Assembly (NCBI GenBank): GCA_947475895.1
Contig: CANJMF010000009.1
Span: 1 to 64,000, forward strand
DNA length: 64,000 nucleotides
Direction: 5' to 3'
DNA from: Fidelibacterota bacterium
Lineage (GTDB): Bacteria; Pseudomonadota; Alphaproteobacteria; Rhodospirillales; Rhodospirillaceae
Shown here: in pieces, positions 35,206 through 44,166 of the stretch
Layout: each line of letters begins with the position of its first letter
Position numbering within the stretch: position 1 is the first letter of the stretch
Notes under the pieces: model-generated
The model's database searches: none
What the model was told of the DNA's origin: nothing
The model's input: only the letters and a program-made list of their open reading frames with translations
Program-made: the position numbers and the translations under genes

Positions 35206-35940
35206 ATGGCTATGAACGCTTCTGCCGGTCTCAAAATGGACGTCGCCGCGACCTTTAGCGCGGCCGCCGATACATATGAGCAGAGCGCCGATGCGCAGCG
35301 CCAAATTGCGGGTGCTTTGGCGGCGCGGATTGCGGCGACGACTTTGCCCCAGCACCCGCGCATTCTGGAAATCGGATGCGGTACGGGATTCCTAAGCCGA
35401 GAACTGCAGCCGCATTTTCCGAATGCTGCTTGGTTGCTGACGGATATTTCCGAGCGCATGCTGACGCGTTGTAAAGCCGGTTTCAGCGGCGATGCGCGAT
35501 TCATGGTCATGGACGGCGAGCGTCCTAGCTGCGCGACCGAACAGTTCGATCTGATTTGCGCGAGCCTTTCGTTCCAATGGTTCGACGATCTTGAAACAGC
35601 ACTCGAGCGCTTGTCCGGACTTCTGGCGCCGGGTGGGCATTTGATGTTCGCCACTTTGGCGACGGACAGCTTTCGCGAATGGCGCGACGCCTATCCTTTG
35701 GCGCGCGCTTATACGTCGGTGGAAACGTTGCGGCGTTTTGGCGATGTGGACGAAGAACGCTTCACGCGCGAATATCCCGATGCGCTGACGTTCTTAGATC
35801 ATTGGCGGCAAATCGGCGCACATCTTCCGCGCGACGGACAACGGCCGCTATCGCCAGGTGCCTTACGCCGCGCGCTACGCCCGTTCGAGACGGGAATCGC
35901 CGTAACGTATCACGTGGCGTACGGCCACATTAAGCGCTGA
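35206..35940 (+). CDS. bioC: Malonyl-ACP O-methyltransferase BioC-like
   Basis: A 244-residue class I methyltransferase. The SAM-binding glycine motif is ILEIGCGTGFLSREL, the acidic loop LTDISERML, then FDLICASLSFQWFDDLETAL and APGGHLMFATLATDSF. The N-terminal VAATFSAAADTYEQSADAQR matches the BioC opening, where it follows FxxAAxTYxxxA. BioC methylates malonyl-ACP to disguise it for pimelate synthesis. Gene context is decisive: it converges with bioA (11-base overlap) beside bioB, bioF and bioD. A demethylating esterase (BioH, BioG, BioK type) was not recognised in the cluster. Confidence is high for methyltransferase, fairly high for BioC. Confidence 0.8.
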   Translation: MAMNASAGLKMDVAATFSAAADTYEQSADAQRQIAGALAARIAATTLPQHPRILEIGCGTGFLSRELQPHFPNAAWLLTDISERMLTRCKAGFSGDARFMVMDGERPSCATEQFDLICASLSFQWFDDLETALERLSGLLAPGGHLMFATLATDSFREWRDAYPLARAYTSVETLRRFGDVDEERFTREYPDALTFLDHWRQIGAHLPRDGQRPLSPGALRRALRPFETGIAVTYHVAYGHIKR

Positions 35941-37237
35941 GAACAGCGCGCACCCTTGTAGTGAGTTTGTCGAGATCGTCGGTCCCAATAGTGAAGGCCG
36001 GCGTCAGGTAAACGATTTTCCCAAAAGGTCGCACCCAAACACCCGCATCGACAAAGCGCTGCTTGAGGTCATTTAAATTATCGATGCGGTCCAGCTCCAC
36101 CACGCCGATGGCGCCTTTGGTGCGGACATCTTTGACATGGCGCAGGTTACGGCAAGGCTCGAGCCCACGCGCGAGCTGATCGGAAATGGCAGCGACCTGC
36201 TCTAGGCGCGGTTCGGTTTCAAACAGATCGAGTGACGCATTCGCCGCAGCACAGGCCAACGGATTGCCCATGAACGTGGGACCATGCATGAGCGCATGCT
36301 CGGGATTATCCGACCAAAACGCATCGAACACTTTCGAGGACGCTACGGTCGCAGCCAGCGCCATGGTGCCGCCGGTTAACGCCTTGGATAACGTGATGAT
36401 ATCGGGCACCACACCGGCTGCTTCGCACGCGAACATGGTTCCGGTGCGCCCGAAGCCGGTGAAAATCTCGTCGAAAATCAGCAACAGATTCTGGCGGTCG
36501 GCGGCGGCGCGTAAACGGCGCAACACATCAGCGTCATGAAAGATCATGCCTCCTGCGCCCTGCACCAGAGGCTCGACAATGATTCCAGCCAAATGCTCTG
36601 CTTCGCGCGCGAGAAAGGCCTCGAACGCCGCGATGCTTTTGTCGTCGCGCGGAAGATCGATGACATGATGATGCGGCAGCAGGCCGCCGAACATCTTGTG
36701 CATCCCCTCGTCCGGGTCGCTCACGGCCATGGTGGCGATGGTGTCGCCGTGATAGCCGCCGTTGAACGCGAGGAATTTGGTGCGCGTGCGCACGCCTTGG
36801 TTCAACCAATACTGCGTAGCCATTTTCAACGCGACTTCGACCGCGACTGACCCGGAATCGACAAAGAACACGTGATCCAAGTTGCCGGGCAGCATCGCCG
36901 CGAGACGTTGCGCTAGTTTCAGGGCTGGTTCGTTGACGAGACCACCGAACATCATGTGCGGCATATCGGCCAATTGTTTTTCAACGGCCGCGCGGATGTG
37001 TGGGTGGTTATAGCCGTGGCATGCCGTCCACCACGACGCGATGCCGTCGATCAGTTCACGCCCATCGGCCAGCGTGATGCGTGCGCCATCGGTGCGCGCC
37101 ACCGTCAGCGGCGGCGGCGTGGTCTTCATCTGCGTATAGGGCAGCCAAATGTGCGGGAAGCCCGCCGAGAACCATGAGGGCTGGGTCAAAGGTGCGCGCC
37201 CTTTAGCCGGGCATCGGCACCATGCCGAGCCGATCAA
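35930..37237 (-). CDS. bioA: Adenosylmethionine-8-amino-7-oxononanoate aminotransferase (BioA)
   Basis: A class III PLP aminotransferase of 435 residues. BioA marks include IWLPYTQM, the [18 protein letters not shown] stretch specific to Bio[17 protein letters not shown], the YHGDT motif, the PLP-region [15 protein letters not shown], and catalytic Lys in [15 protein letters not shown]. It makes 7,8-diaminopelargonate, using SAM as amino donor. The first ATG (37237) overlaps the end of bioB by 35 bases; a TTG at 37189 behind AAAGGG would give a shorter, more usual N-terminus. It is translated just after bioB in a minus-strand operon, and its end overlaps that of the bioC gene. Confidence 0.95.
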   Translation of the reverse strand: MIGSAWCRCPAKGRAPLTQPSWFSAGFPHIWLPYTQMKTTPPPLTVARTDGARITLADGRELIDGIASWWTACHGYNHPHIRAAVEKQLADMPHMMFGGLVNEPALKLAQRLAAMLPGNLDHVFFVDSGSVAVEVALKMATQYWLNQGVRTRTKFLAFNGGYHGDTIATMAVSDPDEGMHKMFGGLLPHHHVIDLPRDDKSIAAFEAFLAREAEHLAGIIVEPLVQGAGGMIFHDADVLRRLRAAADRQNLLLIFDEIFTGFGRTGTMFACEAAGVVPDIITLSKALTGGTMALAATVASSKVFDAFWSDNPEHALMHGPTFMGNPLACAAANASLDLFETEPRLEQVAAISDQLARGLEPCRNLRHVKDVRTKGAIGVVELDRIDNLNDLKQRFVDAGVWVRPFGKIVYLTPAFTIGTDDLDKLTTRVRAVLSA

Positions 37238-38198
37238 ACAGCGCCATATCGTGATCCTCGCCCGGGTTCGGCGTGGTCAGTAATTTCGCGCCATAGAAGA
37301 TCGAATTGGCGCCCGCCATAAAGCACATGGCCTGAATCTCGTCGGACATCTCTTCGCGGCCCGCTGACAAACGCACCATGGAACGCGGCATGGTGATGCG
37401 GGCAACGGCGATGGTGCGCACGAAATCAAGGTGATCAATCTTTTGGACGTTCTTCATGGGCGTGCCCTCAATGGGCACCAGCATGTTGATTGGCACGCTT
37501 TGCGGATGTTCCGGTAACGTCGCAAGTGCCGCGACCATGCCGACCCGGTCGCTTTCCGCTTCGCCCATACCGACGATGCCGCCCGCACAAACATTGATGC
37601 CCGCGTCGCGCACATGAGAGAGCGTGTTAAGACGATCATCAAAAGTGCGCGTGGTGATGACCTTCTCGTAGTACTCGGGCGAGGTATCGAGGTTATGGTT
37701 GTAGTAGTCGAGACCGGAGCGCTTTAGGCGAATCGCCTGCTCCGGCGACAGCATGCCAAGCGTGACGCATGATTCCATGCCAAGCGCTTTGACGCCCTCG
37801 ATCATGGCGCACACGGTTTCAAGATCGCGGTCCTTGGGTGAACGCCAAGCCGCGCCCATGCAAAAACGGGTAGCACCTGCCGCTTTGGCCGCGCGCGCTT
37901 CGGTGAGGACTTTTTCGACTTCCATCAACTTCGAGGCCTTGAGGCCGCTATCGTGATGGGCGCTCTGCGAGCAGTAGCCGCAATCTTCGGGGCAGCCGCC
38001 GGTCTTGATCGACAACAAGGTCGAAACCTGCACTTCGCGCGGCTCGAAATACATGCGATGCACGGTCTGGGCCTGGAACATCAGGTCCGGGAACGGGAGC
38101 GCGAACAGGGCTTGGATTTCGTCCCGCGTCCAATCGTGGCGAACGGCGCCCCATGGCGGCAGAGTACGCGGACGTAGGGCCTCGACGGTGGTAGACAT
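37203..38198 (-). CDS. bioB: Biotin synthase (BioB)
   Basis: A 331-residue radical-SAM enzyme. The [4Fe-4S] motif CPEDCGYC (Cx3Cx2C) is preceded by [10 protein letters not shown] and followed by [16 protein letters not shown]. The [11 protein letters not shown] and [13 protein letters not shown] blocks are BioB-specific, as are the second-cluster cysteines and arginine ([15 protein letters not shown]). It inserts sulfur into dethiobiotin. It is the first gene of the bioB-bioA operon, divergent from bioF with 92 bases between. It also ends over the start of bioA. Confidence 0.96.
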   Translation of the reverse strand: MSTTVEALRPRTLPPWGAVRHDWTRDEIQALFALPFPDLMFQAQTVHRMYFEPREVQVSTLLSIKTGGCPEDCGYCSQSAHHDSGLKASKLMEVEKVLTEARAAKAAGATRFCMGAAWRSPKDRDLETVCAMIEGVKALGMESCVTLGMLSPEQAIRLKRSGLDYYNHNLDTSPEYYEKVITTRTFDDRLNTLSHVRDAGINVCAGGIVGMGEAESDRVGMVAALATLPEHPQSVPINMLVPIEGTPMKNVQKIDHLDFVRTIAVARITMPRSMVRLSAGREEMSDEIQAMCFMAGANSIFYGAKLLTTPNPGEDHDMALFDRLGMVPMPG

Positions 38199-38290
38199 AA
38201 AGCCGCGCCTTTCTTATAGCGGGAACGTAAGAGAGCTTGGGGTAGCGAGCGCGCCTTCCCCCGTCAAGATACAGGTTAGAATACCTCGGA
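38199..38290. promoter_or_regulatory. Divergent bioB/bioF promoter region
   Basis: These 92 bases must hold promoters for both biotin operons. An AGGT-TAGAAT-ACCT inverted repeat (38273-38286) sits just before the bioF start, and TCTTAT...GTAAGA (38212-38232) is an imperfect inverted pair near bioB. Neither matches the BirA operator or the BioR box (TTATMKATAA) that I know, so the regulator is not assigned. Confidence 0.35.
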
Positions 38291-39445
38291 ATGTCCAGCC
38301 TCGATAGCTTCGCCGCCGGAAAACTGGCCCGTATGGAAGCGCATCATTTGCGCCGGATTCTGGTCGATTCCGCGCGGGATGATGGGATTTGGATTATTCG
38401 GGAGGGGCGACGGCTATTGTCGTTTTCCTGCAACGACTATCTCAATCTCAGCCAGCATCCCAAGGTAAAGGCCGCGGCGGTCGCCGCCATCGAGGCCCAC
38501 GGCACGGGCGTGGGCGCCTCGCGCCTTGTGACCGGCAATCATCCGTTATTCGCGGAACTGGAAGCGCGCCTCGCGAAGCTGAAGGGCACGGAGGCCGCAT
38601 GTGTGTTTGGCTCCGGCTACTTGGCCAATACGGGCATTATTCCAGCACTCATGAGCAGCGCCGATCTCATCCTTTTGGATGAGCTCGCCCACGCCTGCAT
38701 TTGGTCCGGCGCGGAATTGAGCGGTGCGGAGGTTGTCGGCTTTCGCCACAACGACGTAGCCGACGCCGAGAAAATCCTCGCCGATCAGCGCGAGAGTTTT
38801 CGCCACGCACTCATTGCGACCGACGGCGTGTTTTCCATGGACGGCGATTTAGCGCCACTACACGATCTCGCGGCGCTCGCGAAAAAATACAACGCATGGC
38901 TGATGTCCGACGACGCGCACGGTATCGGCGTGGTGGGCGGCGGCCGTGGATCCAGCTTCGCCGACGGGGACAAGGCGGACGTGCCGTTGCAAATGGGCAC
39001 GCTGTCGAAGGCCGTGGGCGGTTATGGAGGCTATCTGTGCGCTTCACAGCCCGTCATCGATCTTATTAAAACACGCGCGCGCACTTTGATTTATTCCACC
39101 GGCCTGCCGCCCGCGACGATTGCAGCAGCGATTGCGGCGCTCGACGTCATCGAAACCGATCAAGACTTGATTAACGCGCCATTGCTAAAAGCACGCATGT
39201 TCACGCAACTGCTCAACTTGCCTTACGCCGTGAGCCCCATCGTGCCCATCATCATTGGCGATCCGGAAAAAACGTTGCGGGCCCAGCGCCTGCTGGAAGA
39301 CGAAGGTTTTCTCGTTTCCGCCATTCGCCCGCCGACGGTGCCGAAGGGAACATCGCGGCTGCGCGTGACATTTACCGCCGCACACCCCGACACCGAAATC
39401 ACGCGCCTCGCCGACGCCCTTCGCACCCACGTATTGAACACCTGA
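38291..39445 (+). CDS. bioF: 8-amino-7-oxononanoate synthase (BioF)
   Basis: A 384-residue PLP enzyme of the alpha-oxoamine synthase family. BioF marks are SCNDYLNLSQHPKV, GTGVGASRLVTGNHPLFAEL, DGVFSMDGDLAPL, SDDAHGIGVVG with the PLP-nitrogen Asp, and the catalytic Lys in GTLSKAVGGYGGYL. It joins alanine with pimeloyl-ACP (or CoA) to give 8-amino-7-oxononanoate and CO2. It is followed by bioD two bases later, so the two are one operon, divergent from bioB-bioA. No good ribosome binding site precedes the ATG. Confidence 0.95.
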   Translation: MSSLDSFAAGKLARMEAHHLRRILVDSARDDGIWIIREGRRLLSFSCNDYLNLSQHPKVKAAAVAAIEAHGTGVGASRLVTGNHPLFAELEARLAKLKGTEAACVFGSGYLANTGIIPALMSSADLILLDELAHACIWSGAELSGAEVVGFRHNDVADAEKILADQRESFRHALIATDGVFSMDGDLAPLHDLAALAKKYNAWLMSDDAHGIGVVGGGRGSSFADGDKADVPLQMGTLSKAVGGYGGYLCASQPVIDLIKTRARTLIYSTGLPPATIAAAIAALDVIETDQDLINAPLLKARMFTQLLNLPYAVSPIVPIIIGDPEKTLRAQRLLEDEGFLVSAIRPPTVPKGTSRLRVTFTAAHPDTEITRLADALRTHVLNT

Positions 39446-39447
39446 CC

Positions 39448-40119
39448 ATGACAGCCTTCTTCATCACCGCCACCGGCACCGATGTTGGCAAGACGTTTGT
39501 GACCGCCGGCCTTATCCGCCACTTGCGCGCGCACGGCCGTTCGCTCGCGGTGCTGAAGCCCATCGCCAGCGGCTTCGATCCCAATAACTGGGCGAGTTCG
39601 GACGCGGGCGTCTTGCTGAAGGAATTGGATTTAGCGCTGAGCGCCGAGAACATGGACCGCATCTGTCCCTGGCGGTTCTCAGCACCGTTATCGCCCAACA
39701 TGGCCGCCGCGCGCGAAAGCCGCAAAGTTGATTTTGAAGGTGTCGTGAAAGCCTGCGCGGATATCGCCGCCCAGGGCGCGCAGACCACGTTGGTGGAAGG
39801 CGCCGGCGGCGTCATGACGCCTATCGAGGGCACACGCACGATGGTCGATCTGGCGGAGCGCTTAGGCTGGCCGGTGGTGCTGATCGCGGGCAGCTACTTG
39901 GGGACCCTGAGCCACACCCTCACCGCCCGCGAGGTCCTGATGGCACGCGGCCTTAAGATCGCGGGCCTGGTGGTCAGCGAAACACCGGGCAGCACCGTCG
40001 ATCTGGCTGAAACGGCCGCCGAGCTGGCCCGGTTCGCCGCACCGACGCCGGTCATCATGCTGCCGCGCCTGGCGAACCCCGGCGCCATCGCGGCGCTGGC
40101 CGACCTCATCGGCGCCTAG
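39448..40119 (+). CDS. bioD: Dethiobiotin synthetase (BioD)
   Basis: A 223-residue ATPase. The P-loop GTDVGKTFVTAGL, the substrate-binding Lys-Pro in VLKPIASGFDP, the ICPWRFSAPLSPNMAA stretch and the EGAGGVMTPI motif are BioD hallmarks. It closes the ureido ring by carboxylating 7,8-diaminopelargonate. It follows bioF by two bases and ends tail to tail with the DUF3775 gene, overlapping by four bases. With bioC, bioA, bioB and bioF it completes the ring-assembly steps of biotin synthesis. Confidence 0.95.
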   Translation: MTAFFITATGTDVGKTFVTAGLIRHLRAHGRSLAVLKPIASGFDPNNWASSDAGVLLKELDLALSAENMDRICPWRFSAPLSPNMAAARESRKVDFEGVVKACADIAAQGAQTTLVEGAGGVMTPIEGTRTMVDLAERLGWPVVLIAGSYLGTLSHTLTAREVLMARGLKIAGLVVSETPGSTVDLAETAAELARFAAPTPVIMLPRLANPGAIAALADLIGA

Positions 40120-40520
40120 TCTTCATCCTCGCAGGAGAGGCCCAGCTCGCTAAGGCCCTCTTCCAGCTCATCGGCGAGAAGCGGCTGACCGAGGAGGTAT
40201 TTGCCGGTGTTTTTGGCGTGCTCTTCGTGCGCGATCTCAACTGCCTCGTCCCAATCCTCGGCCGTGTACGTGCCGCGCCCAATCCATGTGAGCGCCACCA
40301 ATTCCATCTGCTCGTCGTCGTTCAAGGTGTCGATAAACTCTTTGAGCTCGTCATAAGCAGGGTTTTCCTGATAGGGCGACGTATCTTCTTCCGGCGGATC
40401 GTCCTTCATCGTGTCGTCACCCGAATGGTGGCCGGGTTCGTCTTCGATGGGATCGAGATCAGCCATGAGCTCGCGCGCGCGATTGATGACGTAGCAGACG
40501 GTGTCGATAGCGATATCCAT
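40116..40520 (-). CDS. DUF3775-family protein
   Basis: A 134-residue strongly acidic protein. The middle (ELKEFIDTLNDDEQMELVAL then TWIGRGTYTAEDWDEAVEIA) is the core of DUF3775, a small alphaproteobacterial family of unknown function. The N-terminal MDIAIDTVCYVINRARELMA starts it, and an Asp/Glu/Pro-rich insert spans residues 22-50. It is soluble, with no membrane segment. It is a single-gene unit, its end overlapping bioD. The 140 bases upstream hold the nrdB terminator. Confidence 0.8.
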   Translation of the reverse strand: MDIAIDTVCYVINRARELMADLDPIEDEPGHHSGDDTMKDDPPEEDTSPYQENPAYDELKEFIDTLNDDEQMELVALTWIGRGTYTAEDWDEAVEIAHEEHAKNTGKYLLGQPLLADELEEGLSELGLSCEDED

Positions 40521-40603
40521 AGGCGCTCTCCGGTAGCCGCCGGTTGAAGCCGATATTGGACAAGATTAACGCGCGGCTTTCAACCGCATCGGAGCGGTAA
40601 AAA

Positions 40604-40629
40604 GCAAAAAAGGCCGCATTGCTGCGGCC
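40604..40629 (-). terminator. Intrinsic terminator of nrdAB
   Basis: On the minus strand GGCCGCA-GCAA-TGCGGCC is a perfect seven-base stem followed by TTTTTTGC. It begins 30 bases after the nrdB stop and is correctly oriented to end the nrdA-nrdB transcript. Confidence 0.9.
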
Positions 40630-40659
40630 CCTTTCTTCTCTCCAGATTCGGTTCGTGTT

Positions 40660-41706
40660 TTACGCGTTACCTATAAGGCCTGAGCTCGCGCGGGTCGACA
40701 TCATTTTGTCAAAGTGCGACCACACGCCCTCGACGCCATGCCATTGGCCACGGGTGGCGGCCTTGGAGTATTCGGTAGCGCGCGCTTCGAAGAAGTTGGC
40801 GTGCTCGACACCGTTCAGGATTTGCTGCAGCCAAGGCAGCGGATGTTCCGCGATGCCATAGATTTGCGGTAGACCCAATTGGCCCAAGCGCCAATCGGCC
40901 ACATAGCGGATATATTTCTGAATGTCCTCGGGCGTCATGCCGTTGACCGGACCCATGTCGAAAGCCAGATCGATAAACTTGTCTTCGAGGCTCACCACCG
41001 TCTTGCAGCAATCGATGATGTCGTCTTTCACGCCTTGGGTCAGGCAGCCCGTTTCGCGCGCGAAGGTATGGAACAACTTGATGATCGCTTCGCAGTGCAG
41101 GGATTCATCGCGCACCGACCACGATACGATTTGGCCCATGCCCTTCATTTTATTCTGGCGCGGGAAGTTGAGCAGCATCGCGAAGCTGGCGAACAGCTGC
41201 AGACCTTCCGTGAAGCCGCCGAACATAGCCAACGTACGTGCGATATCGGCATTGGTGTCGACGCCGAATTTTTGCATGTAGCTGTGCTTATCGGCCATGG
41301 CCTTGTATTGCATGAAGGCGCCGAATTCGCTTTCCGGCATGCCGATGGTTTCAAGCAACAACGCGTACGCAGCGATGTGGATGGTTTCCATGTTCGAGAA
41401 CGACGCGAGCATCATCTTGATCTCGGTCGGTTTGAACACGCGCGCGTAGCGCTCCATGTAGTTGTCGTTCACTTCGATATCGGATTGCGTGAAGAAACGG
41501 AAAATCTGGCCCAGCAGACTGCGCTCGCTATCGGTGAGCTTGCTCGCCCAGTCTTTGCAGTCTTCGCCCAGCGGCACTTCTTCCGGCATCCAGTGAATTT
41601 GCTGCTGGCGTTTCCAATAGTCGTGGGCCCACGGATAGCGGAAGGGCTTGTAGCCCACAGAAGCGGTCATAAGACCCGGCAGCGCTTGCGGCGTGATGAT
41701 GTTCAT
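40660..41706 (-). CDS. nrdB: Ribonucleotide reductase beta subunit (NrdB)
   Basis: From ATG 41706 the protein has 348 residues; the frame extends to 41769 only by running back into nrdA. It is the ferritin-like class I radical subunit. Iron ligands lie in NMETIHIAAYALLLETIGMP (Glu and His), SVRDESLHCEAIIKL (Glu, His) and the QSDIEVND segment. The radical tyrosine should be in the HIAAYALLLE helix. The pattern is that of class Ia/Ic small chains. It supplies the radical to NrdA, making deoxynucleotides. It lies 44 bases after nrdA. Metal type (Fe/Fe or Mn/Fe) cannot be told. Confidence 0.92.
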   Translation of the reverse strand: MNIITPQALPGLMTASVGYKPFRYPWAHDYWKRQQQIHWMPEEVPLGEDCKDWASKLTDSERSLLGQIFRFFTQSDIEVNDNYMERYARVFKPTEIKMMLASFSNMETIHIAAYALLLETIGMPESEFGAFMQYKAMADKHSYMQKFGVDTNADIARTLAMFGGFTEGLQLFASFAMLLNFPRQNKMKGMGQIVSWSVRDESLHCEAIIKLFHTFARETGCLTQGVKDDIIDCCKTVVSLEDKFIDLAFDMGPVNGMTPEDIQKYIRYVADWRLGQLGLPQIYGIAEHPLPWLQQILNGVEHANFFEARATEYSKAATRGQWHGVEGVWSHFDKMMSTRASSGLIGNA

Positions 41707-41750
41707 GGTCGTCGTCCCAGAGAATGAAGCTACGGGGGCCTTCGCGCTGC

Positions 41751-43637
41751 CTATTGGCAGGCGAGGCACTCTTCGTAATCGGTGCGGTTTTCACCCAGCG
41801 CCTTTTCGGGCCAGGCGCGCGTGTTGTCGGCTTCGACGCCGGCGAAGGCGGCGCGTTGCATCGACTTCGAGCGCAGGTAATAGAGGCTCTTCACGCCGCT
41901 TTCCCAGGCACGCCAGTGGAGCATCATGAGATCCCACTTATCGATGTCGGATGCGAGGAACAGATTGATCGACTGGCCCTGACAAATATAGGGCGAGCGA
42001 TCAGCCGAGAATTCCACGACCCAGCGTTGATCGATTTCGAACGCCGTGCGGAACACCGCCTTTTCGTCGTCGGTAAGGCCGTTGAGGTGCTGCACCGAAC
42101 CTTCGTGCTCGAGGATCGAATTCCACGTGGCGGGATTGTCGAGGCCCTTCTCGGCCAAGACTTTGCCGAGGTGCGGGTTCTTCACCGAGAACGAACCCGA
42201 CAGCGTCTTGTGCGTATAGACGTTGCCCGGGATCGGCTCAACGCACGGGCTTGTGCCGCCGCAGATGATGCTGATGGAGGCCGTCGGCGCGATCGCCAGC
42301 TTGTGCGAGAAGCGCGCCATGACGCCGCTTTCCGCCGCGTCGGGGCAAGCGCCGCGTTCGTGCGCGAGCTTCACCGATGCCGCGTCGGCGTGCATGCGGA
42401 TGTGCTTGAACATCTTCAGGTTCCACGACTTGGCCATGGCAGATTCAAACGGCACACCTTGGGCCTGCAGGAACGAATGGAAGCCCATGATGCCGAGGCC
42501 GACCGAACGCTCGCGCTTGGCCGAGTAGACCGCGCGGTCCATGGAATCCGGCGCGCGCTTGATGAAATCTTCCAGCACGTTGTCGAGGAAGCGCATGACG
42601 TCTTCGATGAACAGTTCGTCGTCTTTCCACTCGGCCCAGGTTTCGACATTGAGCGACGACAAGCAGCACACGGCGGTGCGGTCGACGCCTTTGTGATCGG
42701 GGCCGGTGTGCAGCATGATTTCACTGCAAAGATTCGATGTGGTGACTTTCAGGCCGAGATCGCGCTGATGCTTGGGCATCTGGCGGTTCACGGTGTCGGC
42801 GAAGATCAAGTACGGCTCGCCGGTGTTGAGGCGGGTTTCGAGAACCTTCTGCCACAACTCGCGGGCGTTGACGGTCTTCATGACCATGTTGGTCTTCGGG
42901 CTGCGCAAACCGAAGGGCTTGTCGTCGCGCACCGCTTCCATGAACTCGTCGGTGATGTTCAGGCCGTGGTGGAGATTGAGGCTCTTGCGGTTGAAGTCGC
43001 CCGAGGGCTTGCGGATCTCGAGGAACTCTTCGATTTCCGGGTGATGAATGTCGAGATACACGGCGGCCGAGCCGCGGCGGAGCGAGCCTTGCGAAATCGC
43101 GAGGGTCAGCGAATCCATCACGCGCACGAACGGAATGATGCCCGACGTCTGGCCGCAGTTGCGGACCTTCTCGCCGATGGAGCGCACTTTGCCCCAGTAG
43201 GTGCCGATGCCGCCGCCATTGGAGGCGAGCCATACGTTTTCCATCCAGGTGCCGACGATGCCTTCGAGGTCGTCGTTGACGGTGTTCAGGAAGCACGAAA
43301 TGGGCAAGCCACGGTCGGCGCCGCCGTTGGACAGCACGGGGGTGGCGGGCATGAACCACAGGCGTGAAATGTAATCGTAGACGCGTTGGGCGTGGTGGAT
43401 GTCGTCGCTATAGGCCGTCGCCACGCGTGCGAACATGTCTTGGTAGGATTCGTTCGGGAGGAGGTAGCGGTCCTCCAGGGTGGCCTTGCCGAAATCGGTC
43501 AGGAGCGCGTCGCGGCTGCGGTCGATACGAATCGACGGCACGACTTCCAGAGCGGCGGAATCGCGCGGCTTGGGCGCCGGACTGCTGATTGGGCTGGTTT
43601 GGGGAGTGGTGGAAGCAACTTCAACTGCAACGTTCAT
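41751..43637 (-). CDS. nrdA: Ribonucleotide reductase alpha subunit (NrdA)
   Basis: A 628-residue class I large chain. Active-site residues sit in GLPISCFLN (first cysteine), TSNLCSEIMLHT, TAVCCLSSLNVETW (cysteines and glutamate of the reaction) and the PTASISIICGGTSPCVEP loop. The C-terminal redox pair is CLACQ, and the radical-path tyrosines lie in SLYYLRS. It is shorter than E. coli NrdA because no N-terminal ATP-cone is present; it begins directly with a Pro/Ser-rich lead and the DFGKATLEDRYL stretch. So dATP inhibition through an ATP-cone is not expected. It is the first gene of nrdA-nrdB and has an unusual hairpin-rich leader upstream. Confidence 0.94.
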   Translation of the reverse strand: MNVAVEVASTTPQTSPISSPAPKPRDSAALEVVPSIRIDRSRDALLTDFGKATLEDRYLLPNESYQDMFARVATAYSDDIHHAQRVYDYISRLWFMPATPVLSNGGADRGLPISCFLNTVNDDLEGIVGTWMENVWLASNGGGIGTYWGKVRSIGEKVRNCGQTSGIIPFVRVMDSLTLAISQGSLRRGSAAVYLDIHHPEIEEFLEIRKPSGDFNRKSLNLHHGLNITDEFMEAVRDDKPFGLRSPKTNMVMKTVNARELWQKVLETRLNTGEPYLIFADTVNRQMPKHQRDLGLKVTTSNLCSEIMLHTGPDHKGVDRTAVCCLSSLNVETWAEWKDDELFIEDVMRFLDNVLEDFIKRAPDSMDRAVYSAKRERSVGLGIMGFHSFLQAQGVPFESAMAKSWNLKMFKHIRMHADAASVKLAHERGACPDAAESGVMARFSHKLAIAPTASISIICGGTSPCVEPIPGNVYTHKTLSGSFSVKNPHLGKVLAEKGLDNPATWNSILEHEGSVQHLNGLTDDEKAVFRTAFEIDQRWVVEFSADRSPYICQGQSINLFLASDIDKWDLMMLHWRAWESGVKSLYYLRSKSMQRAAFAGVEADNTRAWPEKALGENRTDYEECLACQ

Positions 43638-43860
43638 AGATGTGACCCCTCGGTACGAACAAACCCCCAGAGAACGCCCGGAGAGGTCTTTATTCAGAAT
43701 CTGTCTCCCATGGCCAAGTCCTTGAAAGCATTGACTTAGCTTCTTGAAAGAATGGAACGCTTAAAAGCGTTCTCGGCAGATGATCTGGTTTTTTACCCCT
43801 CGGATGCCCCAAGATCGTGTGGTCTGGGGGCCCATCCTCGCTAGGTATGGTGTGCTTGTG
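43638..43860 (-). other. Structured leader upstream of nrdA
   Basis: The 220 bases before nrdA have several stem-loops: GAACGCTT-AA-AAGCGTTC (43755-43772), a perfect 18-base palindrome; TTCTT-TC-AAGAA nearby; CAGA-TGA-TCTG (43777-43787); and CCCCA...TGGGG around 43807-43829. On the minus strand these come before the nrdA start. No known riboswitch consensus (for example a cobalamin box) could be recognised, and the largest short frame here (43690-43875) has no ribosome binding site. It is probably an untranslated leader with attenuation or stability function. Confidence 0.45.
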
Positions 43861-43926
43861 TGGGGAGTCCGTCAACGCGTCTAATTGTGTTTTCTACCAG
43901 ATTTAGCGCTTGACGCGACCGGCGAA

Positions 43927-43959
43927 ACTATATCTAGCGTTACTTGAGGCGATATCTGA
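43927..43959 (-). promoter_or_regulatory. Possible NrdR-box pair / nrdA promoter
   Basis: On the minus strand CTAGATATAGT (43927-43937) resembles the NrdR box core (CWAKATATMTWG) and includes a TATAGT that could be a -10 element. A second weaker core, AGATATC, lies 22 bases away (43951-43957). NrdR pairs usually sit about 31 bases apart, so this spacing is off. NrdR is the common repressor of RNR genes, which makes the site plausible only. Confidence 0.3.
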
Positions 43960-44103
43960 GGATCTAAGAGTATGACCCTGATTCCGCTGTAAATTCTGAC
44001 ATGACCAAACAATTACACACACAGGGTTGTGGACCGTTTATGCCCGATTTCCCCTATATGCACGTATGCACGCGTTGCGCGCCAGCAATGCACAGAGTCC
44101 GCC

Positions 44104-44132
44104 TTGTCAAAAGTTGTGCATCGCAACATTAT
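44104..44132 (+). promoter_or_regulatory. Sigma-70-type promoter for the 69-residue gene
   Basis: TTGTCA (44104-44109) and CATTAT (44127-44132) are separated by 17 bases, the optimal spacing. Transcription would start near 44139, 28 bases before the ATG of the small gene at 44167. Confidence 0.5.
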
Positions 44133-44166
44133 CGGGTCACAAATCGGAAACGATGGGATTGGGAAT

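Noticed and set aside
38199-38290. BioR or BirA box between bioB and bioF
   Set aside because: Only a TTATAG half-site and a short AGGT/ACCT pair exist; neither matches TTATMKATAA or the BirA operator.
41724-43367. 547-residue open frame on the plus strand
   Set aside because: It lies antisense to nrdA, which has all ribonucleotide reductase motifs. The plus frame is His-, Arg- and Val-rich, as expected from GC-rich shadow reading.
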